NCBI GenBank assembly: GCA_017465825.1
Contig: JAFTVI010000001.1
Coordinates: 1-47,913 of the forward strand
Reading direction: 5' to 3'
Length of the DNA: 47,913 bases
Source of the DNA: Clostridia bacterium
GTDB taxonomy: Bacteria > Bacillota > Clostridia > Oscillospirales > Acutalibacteraceae
Below the pieces are notes generated by a model, which was given only the letters and a program-made list of their open reading frames with translations, searched no databases and was not told where the DNA came from. Made by a program: the position numbers and the translations under genes. Shown piece by piece: positions 41,273-47,913 of the stretch; within the stretch, counting starts at the first letter, position 1; each line of letters opens with the position of its first letter.

Positions 41273-42621
41273 TACTTTGCACCTGCCTCTCTTACAACTT
41301 CTTTTGCCAATCTCATATACTGCACAAGGGGTTTTGATGCAGGACAGGAGAATGCACAGCTACCGCATTCCATACAAACGCCGATACCCGCTTTTATAAG
41401 CGCATCGGCATCCTTTCTGAGTGCGTGTTTTTCAATATCCGTGGGAATAAGGCTCATAGGGCAGGCATCAGCACATCTGCCGCAATGAATACATACTCTT
41501 TCCTTTTTGGGTCTTGCCTCTGCCTCGGTAAAGGCAAGCAGAGCGTTATTGCTCTTGAGAATGGGCACCTGAGTGTCGATAAGAGCAGTACCCATCATAG
41601 GACCGCCGGCTATGATTTTTGCAGGCTCTTCCTTAAAGCCGCCGCAGAATTCAATAACCTTTGACGCCTCAATACCCACGGGAACTCTTACGTTCATAGG
41701 GTTTGCGATTGCCGAGCCGCTGACGGTAAGTGAACGGCTGATAAGCGGTCTGCCCGTACGCAGATGCCTGTAAATAAATGCAACGGATGCAACGTTTGCA
41801 ACAACACAGCCTACGTCGGCAGGGAGCTTTCCGGGCGGTACCTTTCTGCCCGTTGCAGAGCGGACCATCATTTTTTCAGCACCTTGAGGATATTTTGATT
41901 TAAGCGTCATAACCTTAACGATATCGCCGTGATTGTTGTCCATATCGGCAATCTTTTTAAGCTCCGCAATAGCATCCGGCTTATTGTCCTCAACGGCAAT
42001 AATAACGTTCTTAAAGCCTAAAAGCTCCACAAGAGCATACACGCCGCCGTAAATATTCCAGGAATTTTCCATACATTCACGGTAGTCAACCGTTATGTAG
42101 GGCTCACATTCAGCCGCGTTGATGATAAGAGTGTCAACGTTCTTGCCGTCGGGAATATTGAACTTGACGTGTGAGGGAAATCCTGCGCCGCCGAGACCTA
42201 CAAGACCGGAATTTCTTATAGCCCTGAGCAGATCTTCCTTTGTTTCGACCTTAGGCGGTTTGATGCCCTCGAAGAGTGTCATTTCACCGTCATTTTCAAT
42301 TGTTACGGCAGGTACAAGCTTACCGCTTGCGACCTTTACCTCGGAAACAGCTGTTACCTTACCCGAGACCGATGCGTGAATGGGAGCGCTGACGAATTTG
42401 TCGCTGTCGCCGATAACCTGTCCCACGTCAACGTGGTCGCCCACCTTAACGGTAGGTGTACAGGGCGCGCCGATGTGCTGTTGCATAGGCAGCACAACCT
42501 TATCGGGCGGTGTTATCCTTACAACATCCATATTTTTTGTAAGCTTATGATGGTCAACGGCTACGCCGCCCCTGACTTGTTTGACGGCTTTAAGAATGCC
42601 GTCAGTAATCACTGAGCTCAT
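41272..42621 (-). CDS. rnfC: Rnf complex subunit RnfC, NADH-binding
   Basis: A 449-residue peripheral subunit, the NAD+/NADH site of the complex. It has an N-terminal barrel-sandwich part, the flavin/NADH motif GLVGLGGAGFPSHVKF, INAAECEPYI, and two 4Fe-4S motifs, CIHCGRCADACPM and CMECGSCAFSCPA. The gene begins two bases after the Gx transporter stop region (ATAA spacer). Confidence 0.96.
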   Translation of the reverse strand: MSSVITDGILKAVKQVRGGVAVDHHKLTKNMDVVRITPPDKVVLPMQQHIGAPCTPTVKVGDHVDVGQVIGDSDKFVSAPIHASVSGKVTAVSEVKVASGKLVPAVTIENDGEMTLFEGIKPPKVETKEDLLRAIRNSGLVGLGGAGFPSHVKFNIPDGKNVDTLIINAAECEPYITVDYRECMENSWNIYGGVYALVELLGFKNVIIAVEDNKPDAIAELKKIADMDNNHGDIVKVMTLKSKYPQGAEKMMVRSATGRKVPPGKLPADVGCVVANVASVAFIYRHLRTGRPLISRSLTVSGSAIANPMNVRVPVGIEASKVIEFCGGFKEEPAKIIAGGPMMGTALIDTQVPILKSNNALLAFTEAEARPKKERVCIHCGRCADACPMSLIPTDIEKHALRKDADALIKAGIGVCMECGSCAFSCPASKPLVQYMRLAKEVVREAGAK

Positions 42622-42625
42622 TTAT

Positions 42626-43174
42626 TCAACCCCAATCCTTAAAGAAATTGATTTTTAATACAGCAGGCATTACGGTTTTTAAAATCACACCCGTAATAAT
42701 GCCCGACAAAATTCCGAATACCAACAGAACCGGCAGATATGCGTTTATGAGATTTGTACCCATATAGATACTTACCGCCACTGTCTGCCCGATGTTGTGC
42801 ATAAGGGCACAGCATACGGACACAAAAATATATGAAAAAGCTTTGTCTGATTTTTTTGCAATAATAACAATCAACGCAAGCACGGCGAAGCTGAAAAGAC
42901 CGCCCGATATGCTCATAAAAAACGATGATGCGCCTCTCGTAAGAAAAACAAATCCCGATTTTATAAGCACCAGAATGAATCCGTCACCGATTCCCACCGC
43001 AAGCACGGCAAGCATTACAGCCACATTTGCAAGCCCTAATTTCGCACCGGGAGGAAGAAATGCCACATCGGGCAGCATATTTTCAAGGAATGACAGCACA
43101 AGCGCCACAGCGGCAAGTATGCCGTCAATCGCCGTTCTCTCGGCAACACTTTTACGTTTGTTTTTCATATTCAT
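42626..43174 (-). CDS. Gx transporter family protein (Hpre_diP_synt_I type)
   Basis: A 182-residue membrane protein of the family called heptaprenyl diphosphate synthase component I or Gx transporter, which looks like an ECF-type S component. It has FLPPGAKLGLANVAVMLAV and an HNIGQTVAVSIYMGT block, with about five or six helices. It is often found beside rnf and apbE genes in Clostridia; flavin or precursor supply is a guess. Confidence 0.85.
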   Translation of the reverse strand: MNMKNKRKSVAERTAIDGILAAVALVLSFLENMLPDVAFLPPGAKLGLANVAVMLAVLAVGIGDGFILVLIKSGFVFLTRGASSFFMSISGGLFSFAVLALIVIIAKKSDKAFSYIFVSVCCALMHNIGQTVAVSIYMGTNLINAYLPVLLVFGILSGIITGVILKTVMPAVLKINFFKDWG

Positions 43175-43176
43175 CC

Positions 43177-43572
43177 TCAGTAAGCCATAATATCCACACC
43201 GTCTGCACTCTCTCCCGTAATTTCAACCGAGACCCTGTTGGGCACGCAGACAGATGCATCACCGCTTTTTGACAGCTCCCCTGTTCTGACACAGGTTTTG
43301 TCCGGACAGTCGCTGTCAATAATGCTGACCTTTCCGTCCTTTACTTCAACGGTGACATTACCTGCGGTAAACACCTCGTCCTGAGCCGTCTGCAGATTTA
43401 TAACGGTCAGCTCCTCGCCGTCAAGGGTTACAACGGCTGTTCTGCCCTCTGCCGAGAACGTACTCAGGCAGAAAAGCAATGCCGTCCCGACAAGCACAAG
43501 TGCAATCAGTATAATATCACTCCGCTTAATCAGCGGTATATTCTTCGGATTCTTCATAGATATAACATTCAT
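43177..43572 (-). CDS. NusG domain II-containing membrane-anchored protein
   Basis: A 131-residue protein with one N-terminal helix (about 20-38) and an extracellular NusG_II beta domain: GKVSIIDSDCPDKTCVRTG, then VCVPNRVSVEI. The Cys pair (DCPDKTC) is typical. It is not the transcription factor NusG. It overlaps the end of apbE by 47 nt; ATG 43572 or 43557 are both possible and neither has a clear ribosome binding site, so translation is probably coupled. A standard rnf neighbour in Firmicutes. Confidence 0.88.
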   Translation of the reverse strand: MNVISMKNPKNIPLIKRSDIILIALVLVGTALLFCLSTFSAEGRTAVVTLDGEELTVINLQTAQDEVFTAGNVTVEVKDGKVSIIDSDCPDKTCVRTGELSKSGDASVCVPNRVSVEITGESADGVDIMAY

Positions 43573-44587
43573 AGCCGTCAGCGGCTTCGTATTTATCAGA
43601 ATAATTTTCGGTTATGTAAACTCTGCCGTCACCGCACACGAACACGGCGTCCGCATTGTATTTTTCGAGCAGAGAGTATGATTTATCGGGTCCCAGAGCA
43701 AAGCAGGCGGTTGAAAGCGCATCGGCAACAAGGCCGCTGTCTGCAATGATCGTAACGCTGATAAGTCCGTTTTCCACAGGATAGCCTGTCTTCGTTGAAA
43801 GTATATGATGATAAAGTCTGCCGTCCCTTTCAAAATACTTTTCGTAACTTCCCGAGGTGGAAACAAACGCAGTACCGCTGATTTTCAGCTTCATAAAAAC
43901 AGAGCTGTCGTCCTTTTCGGGAGAGCGTATGCCCACAGTCCAGAAATCCGTATCGGGATTTTCACCGTAAGTCAGCACAGTACCTCCTACGGAAATAACA
44001 GCCGAATCGACTTCGCTGTTTTCAAGCACTTTGAGTGCATCATCACAGGCAACACCCTTGCCCACAGCACCCAGATCAAGCTGTTGACCGTCACCGAGAG
44101 TGAACACATCCCCGTTAATTTTTATCTGCTCATAATCACAGGTCTGCAAAGCATCGGCAATCAGTGCTTCATCGGGAACACTCTGAGTATAATTATCAAA
44201 ATTCCACAGAGCAGACAGCGCGCCCACCGTTATATCAAATGCGCCGCCGCTGTCCTTTGCAATTGCGAGGGATTTACTTATCAGCTGAGCCGTATGCTCC
44301 GAAAACTGTGCACTGCCGTTTTTATTAAGACTGTAAATTTCTGAGGACTCTTTATACTTTGAAATATATTCATCCTCTTCTTTTTTCATAACGGAAATGA
44401 TTTCATCCGCAATGCCGTCATCATTGTTGCCGTAGAAAGTACCCGTCACCTGTGAGCCCATTACGTACCCGGTAAATTCAAGAGAAGCATCTTTTTTTAC
44501 GCCGTCGTAAACCACAACGGCAAGCAATAAAACAACCGCCGAAAGCACGGCGAAAAATGTTAATTTTTTAACACTTGATTTCTTCAT
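43526..44587 (-). CDS. apbE: FAD:protein FMN transferase
   Basis: A 353-residue exported enzyme that attaches FMN from FAD to threonine in RnfD and RnfG. One N-terminal helix anchors it (about 8-27). Conserved parts: GYVMGSQVTGTFYG, GGAFDITVGALSALWNF, LDLGAVGKGVACDDAL, VISVGGTVLTYG, and YHHILSTKTGYPVENGL (metal-binding region). First gene of the rnf operon, which places the maturation factor with its targets. Confidence 0.95.
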   Translation of the reverse strand: MKKSSVKKLTFFAVLSAVVLLLAVVVYDGVKKDASLEFTGYVMGSQVTGTFYGNNDDGIADEIISVMKKEEDEYISKYKESSEIYSLNKNGSAQFSEHTAQLISKSLAIAKDSGGAFDITVGALSALWNFDNYTQSVPDEALIADALQTCDYEQIKINGDVFTLGDGQQLDLGAVGKGVACDDALKVLENSEVDSAVISVGGTVLTYGENPDTDFWTVGIRSPEKDDSSVFMKLKISGTAFVSTSGSYEKYFERDGRLYHHILSTKTGYPVENGLISVTIIADSGLVADALSTACFALGPDKSYSLLEKYNADAVFVCGDGRVYITENYSDKYEAADGYECYIYEESEEYTAD

Positions 44588-44611
44588 AAAAAGCGCTCCC
44601 CACCTTGTATT

Positions 44612-44640
44612 ATGATACCATATTCAGACCGATTAGTAAA
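44612..44640 (-). promoter_or_regulatory. Promoter of the apbE-rnf operon
   Basis: TTTACT (44635-44640), 17 bp, TATCAT (44612-44617), minus strand. It is the only likely promoter seen for the nine tightly spaced genes. Confidence 0.65.
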
Positions 44641-44723
44641 GTAATAAAATTGAACATTATTGTCATTTAATTATTGTATATTATTAATAAATGTGGTACT
44701 ATATCGGTATCGAGGTGTTGATT

Positions 44724-45695
44724 ATGAAAGAATTTCATTACGGTTTCGGTTTTAAGCCGAAAGAATATATTGCACAGGACCTTACCGAGCTTATAGGCAA
44801 AACTCCTGTGCTTAAAATGAACAGATTTATGCAGGGCTGTAAGCTTTACGGCAACATTATTGCAAAGCTGGAATATTTCAATCCTCTGGGCAGTGCAAAG
44901 GACAGAGTTGCGCTGAGTATGATTGAGGACGCAGAGAACAAAGGTCTTTTAACACAGGATTCCGTTATTATTGAGCCTACCAGCGGAAACACGGGCATAG
45001 GACTTGCATATGTCGCACTTATAAAGGGCTATAAACTGATACTTACAATGCCGGAGAATATGTCACAGGAAAGAATGAAGCTGTTAAAGGCTCTTTCCGC
45101 AGAGCTTATACTCACACCGGCAGAAAAGGGTATGCAGGGCGCAATAGACAAAGCGAATGAGCTTGCCGCAGAATATGAGAGCGCATATATCCCCTCACAG
45201 TTCACAAATCCCGCAAACCCGAATATTCACAGAATCACAACGGCACAGGAGATTCTGCACGACACCTACGGCAAGGTGGATTATTTTGTTGCAGGCGTAG
45301 GCACGGGCGGCACACTCACGGGTGTGGGAGAAACGCTCAAGGCATTCAACAGCCTTACAAAGGTTGTCGCAGTTGAGCCGAAGGATTCACCCGTGCTCAG
45401 GGGCGGAATTCCCGCACCTCACGGTTTACAGGGCATCGGTGCAAATTTTGTACCCGAAATTCTTAATAAAAACATTATTGACGACGTTATAGACGTCACC
45501 ACAGAGCAGGCATACAATGCGGCACGCACAGCCGCGCAGACGGAAGGTCTGCTTGTGGGTATTTCATCGGGTGCGGCTCTTTTTGCGGCGTCAACCATAG
45601 CAATGCGCCCCGAAAGCAAGGGCAAGAACATTGTTGTTCTGCTCCCCGATTCGGGCGAAAGATACCTTTCAACAGATTTGTATAATTTTGACTGA
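44724..45695 (+). CDS. cysK: Cysteine synthase (O-acetylserine sulfhydrylase)
   Basis: This 323-residue PLP enzyme makes cysteine from O-acetylserine and sulfide. The PLP lysine is K59 in NPLGSAKDRVAL; the substrate loop is PTSGNTGIGLA (85-95); the phosphate loop is GVGTGGTLTGVGE; and GISSGAALFA lies near the end. CGAGGTG sets ATG 44724. The stop is two bases from the recG start, so the pair is probably co-transcribed. No clear promoter pair was found upstream, only an AT-rich stretch. Confidence 0.95.
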   Translation: MKEFHYGFGFKPKEYIAQDLTELIGKTPVLKMNRFMQGCKLYGNIIAKLEYFNPLGSAKDRVALSMIEDAENKGLLTQDSVIIEPTSGNTGIGLAYVALIKGYKLILTMPENMSQERMKLLKALSAELILTPAEKGMQGAIDKANELAAEYESAYIPSQFTNPANPNIHRITTAQEILHDTYGKVDYFVAGVGTGGTLTGVGETLKAFNSLTKVVAVEPKDSPVLRGGIPAPHGLQGIGANFVPEILNKNIIDDVIDVTTEQAYNAARTAAQTEGLLVGISSGAALFAASTIAMRPESKGKNIVVLLPDSGERYLSTDLYNFD

Positions 45696-45697
45696 TT

Positions 45698-47734
45698 ATG
45701 GATTTTGCAACGGACATAAAATATGTAAAAGGCGTTGGGGATGCACGCAAGGAAAAGTTCAGAAGGCTGGGCATATTTACAGTAAGGGATCTGCTTTACA
45801 ATTTTCCCCGTGATTACGAGGACTGGAGTAAGATCACCCCCATTACGGATGCGCCCTTCGGTGAACAGTGCTGTGTAAAAGCCACTGTCACCAACGTCCC
45901 CACAGGAATGAAAACAAAAAGCGGCACACTTATTTTCAAAGCCTCTGCAACCGACGGCAGGGGCATACTTATGCTGACCTTTTTCAACAACAAATACGTT
46001 GTAAATCAGCTTTTTGAAAACGAGGAGTATCTTTTCTTCGGCAAAATCAATCAGAACATCATCGGCGGCAGAGAGATGCTGTCCCCGAGGTTTGTAAAGG
46101 TCAGCGGAAACGAAAAAATCCACCCCGTTTACAGGCAGACGGAAAGCCTTACGTCAAAATCAATTGAAACGATCACTGCAAACGCATTTTCAATGCTAAG
46201 AGGCGGCATAGAGGACACTCTGCCCGAATATCTTATAATAAAATACCGTCTTATGCCCCTTGAAGAAGCACTTTTCAATATGCACTTCCCACAGAGTGAA
46301 GAAAAGCTGGCAGGCGCAAAGCGAAGGCTGATTTTTGAGGAGCTTTTGGGCTTGCAGTTGGGGCTTCTGTACCTGAGAGGTCGGAGCAGAAACACCACCT
46401 CCGTACAGATTTCAAAGGATTACACAAATGAATTCTTCTCATACCTTCCGTACACACTCACGTCGGCTCAACAGCGCTGTATAGCCGAATGTTCCGAGGA
46501 TATGCGGCAATGCAAGCCAATGAACAGGCTTTTGCAGGGTGATGTGGGCTCAGGCAAAACAAGCGTTGCGGCGGCATTGATATACAACACGGTCAGAAAC
46601 GGCTATCAGTGCGCACTTATGGTGCCCACCGAGGTTCTTGCCGAACAGCACTCAAAATCCCTTGCAAAAATCTTTGCAGGCAGAATCAACATTGCACTTC
46701 TCACAGGCTCAGTCAAGGCATCACAGAAAAAGCTGATAAAGCAAGGGCTTGCAGACGGCAGTATTGACCTTGTTGTGGGTACCCACGCAATCATCAGCGA
46801 CGACGTGGAATTCAAGAAGCTCGGCTTTGTTATTACGGACGAACAGCACCGTTTCGGGGTAAATCAGCGAACCGCTCTCGCAAAAAAAGGCTTGAATCCC
46901 CACACGCTCGTTATGTCGGCAACGCCAATTCCGCGCACATTGGGACTTATTATTTACGGCGACCTTGATATCTCCGTAATAGACGAACATCCCAAGGGCA
47001 GACAGCCCATAGAAACCTACTGCGTTCCGAGCAGTTACCACGAAAGACTTTATAAATTCATCAAAAAGCATCTTGACGAGGGCAGACAGGGATACGTTAT
47101 CTGTCCGCTTGTTGAGGAGGGAGAAACACAGCTCACACCTGCACAGGAATACGCCGAATTCTTGCAGAAAAACGTTTTCGGCAGTTATTCCGTAGGACTT
47201 CTTCACGGCAAAATGAAGCCGAAGGACAAGGACAACGTAATGAGGCAATTCGCAAACGGCGAGATTCAGTTACTTGTTGCAACGGTTGTTGTTGAGGTTG
47301 GCATAGACGTACCCAACGCCGCAATTATGATGATTGAAAACGCCGAGCGGTTCGGTCTTTCACAGCTGCATCAGCTCCGCGGCAGAATAGGCAGAGGGCA
47401 GTTCAAATCCACCTGTGTGCTCGTCTCCGATGCACAGAATGAGGAAAGCACAAAAAGGCTCCGCGTAATGTGCGAAACCACCGACGGCTTTAAAATTGCA
47501 GAGGAAGATTTAAAGCAGAGAGGTCCCGGTGATTTTCTCGGCTCAAGACAGCACGGCTTGCCGGAAATGAAAATTGCAAACATACTCACGGACACGAAAA
47601 TTCTCTATGCGGCGCAGAAACAGGCACAGGACATTATTCTCGCAGACCCTCAGCTTGATCTGCCCGAGCATAAATGTATAAAAAAATCAGTAGCCGTAAT
47701 GTTTGACCGTTTCGGCGAAGTCGGGATGAATTAA
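45698..47734 (+). CDS. recG: ATP-dependent DNA helicase RecG
   Basis: A 678-residue branched-DNA helicase that rescues stalled replication forks. The N-terminal wedge domain begins IKYVKGVGDARKEKFRRLGI. Helicase motifs: Walker A GDVGSGKT (281-288), TDEQHRFG (380-387), SATPIPRT, VVEVGIDVPNA and QLRGRIGRG. Length matches the family. It starts two bases after the cysK stop with no good ribosome binding site, suggesting coupling. Confidence 0.97.
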   Translation: MDFATDIKYVKGVGDARKEKFRRLGIFTVRDLLYNFPRDYEDWSKITPITDAPFGEQCCVKATVTNVPTGMKTKSGTLIFKASATDGRGILMLTFFNNKYVVNQLFENEEYLFFGKINQNIIGGREMLSPRFVKVSGNEKIHPVYRQTESLTSKSIETITANAFSMLRGGIEDTLPEYLIIKYRLMPLEEALFNMHFPQSEEKLAGAKRRLIFEELLGLQLGLLYLRGRSRNTTSVQISKDYTNEFFSYLPYTLTSAQQRCIAECSEDMRQCKPMNRLLQGDVGSGKTSVAAALIYNTVRNGYQCALMVPTEVLAEQHSKSLAKIFAGRINIALLTGSVKASQKKLIKQGLADGSIDLVVGTHAIISDDVEFKKLGFVITDEQHRFGVNQRTALAKKGLNPHTLVMSATPIPRTLGLIIYGDLDISVIDEHPKGRQPIETYCVPSSYHERLYKFIKKHLDEGRQGYVICPLVEEGETQLTPAQEYAEFLQKNVFGSYSVGLLHGKMKPKDKDNVMRQFANGEIQLLVATVVVEVGIDVPNAAIMMIENAERFGLSQLHQLRGRIGRGQFKSTCVLVSDAQNEESTKRLRVMCETTDGFKIAEEDLKQRGPGDFLGSRQHGLPEMKIANILTDTKILYAAQKQAQDIILADPQLDLPEHKCIKKSVAVMFDRFGEVGMN

Positions 47735-47766
47735 CGCCGTAACAGAACTTCCGTTGCGGCGGATTT
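47735..47766 (+). terminator. Likely terminator after recG
   Basis: Nine-bp stem CGCCGTAAC/GTTGCGGCG followed by GATTTTGAT; the T tract is short. Confidence 0.6.
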
Positions 47767-47772
47767 TGATGT

Positions 47773-47913
47773 AAACAATAATTTATCGCTGTCCCGTAGG
47801 GAGCGACGCCCTCGTCGCTCCGAATTATCCAAATCTGCGATTTGGATAATTACAACACGTTAAATCAAATTCTTAAATATTATTATTGATAAAAATGGCA
47901 CATTTTTATCAAT
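47773..47913. repeat. Four-hairpin MITE-like element (copy A5, cut by window end)
   Basis: Starts AAACAATAATTTATCG and has the first three hairpins of copy A1 with identical second and third arms; the third ends at the last base of the window. The fourth hairpin and right end must lie beyond. Confidence 0.85.

Noticed and set aside
44650-44684. Promoter for cysK (TTGAAC or TTGTCA with TATTAT)
   Set aside because: No pair has an acceptable spacing; the region is simply AT-rich, so no promoter is claimed.
45419-46123. Long antisense frame of 234 codons across the cysK/recG junction
   Set aside because: Both strands cannot be coding here; cysK and recG are unmistakable and the antisense frame has no family features.

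Overview
The window looks like a chromosomal segment of a low-to-mid GC, Gram-positive, endospore-forming Clostridia, most likely a gut Oscillospiraceae/Ruminococcaceae species. The evidence is an alpha/beta-type small acid-soluble spore protein, a cotJA-cotJB-cotJC spore-coat operon, two secreted proteins with N-terminal type I dockerin repeats, a T-box leader in front of thrS, a complete rnf operon with its apbE and NusG-II companions, meso-DAP dehydrogenase, and several glycan-degrading enzymes. Nearly every gene has a GGAGG-type ribosome binding site, and many have readable sigma-A promoters.

Layout. Positions 215-1252 (minus) carry a toxin/immunity pair: a barnase ribonuclease domain joined to a phage head-morphogenesis-like Cys motif, followed by barstar. 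Positions 1400-4800 hold two paralogous AAA ATPases with C-terminal PD-(D/E)XK-like domains (DUF234 type), similar control dyads, and a roughly 70-bp hairpin repeat on both sides of the second gene. Next come an SASP with an aberrant tail, a membrane-anchored GH71/99-like protein divergent from a cytosolic GH43-like protein, an AI-2E family permease, a GPH-type sugar symporter with a large insertion, an AraC regulator with an EamA exporter, and a GH38 alpha-mannosidase. Positions 16282-25271 (minus) hold ddh, an ABC exporter, an NSS transporter and a three-gene operon (dockerin protein, GH36 alpha-galactosidase, HGSNAT-like acyltransferase). argG, a candidate type I toxin-antitoxin locus (26938-27226), cotJABC, a dockerin/substrate-binding-protein fusion, class II aldolase, a Gfo/Idh/MocA oxidoreductase, T-box-thrS, a secreted alpha/beta hydrolase and an XRE regulator follow. 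The operon apbE-nusG_II-Gx transporter-rnfCDGEAB (44587 to 37518, minus) and cysK-recG (plus) close the window.

How the parts work together. The glycoside hydrolases, sugar symporter, AraC regulator and aldolase fit a glycan-foraging anaerobe. Rnf would couple ferredoxin:NAD+ electron transfer to ion pumping, with ApbE attaching FMN to RnfD and RnfG.

Intergenic spaces are unusually rich in palindromic, MITE-like elements. Most share the end sequence AAACAATAATTTA, and several sit exactly on stop codons. The best-preserved copies are chains of four hairpins, and copies differ by compensatory base-pair changes. The most interesting items for follow-up are the convergent small-RNA/27-aa peptide locus, the barnase fusion, the twin ATPases with their dyads, and the hairpin-chain repeat family.
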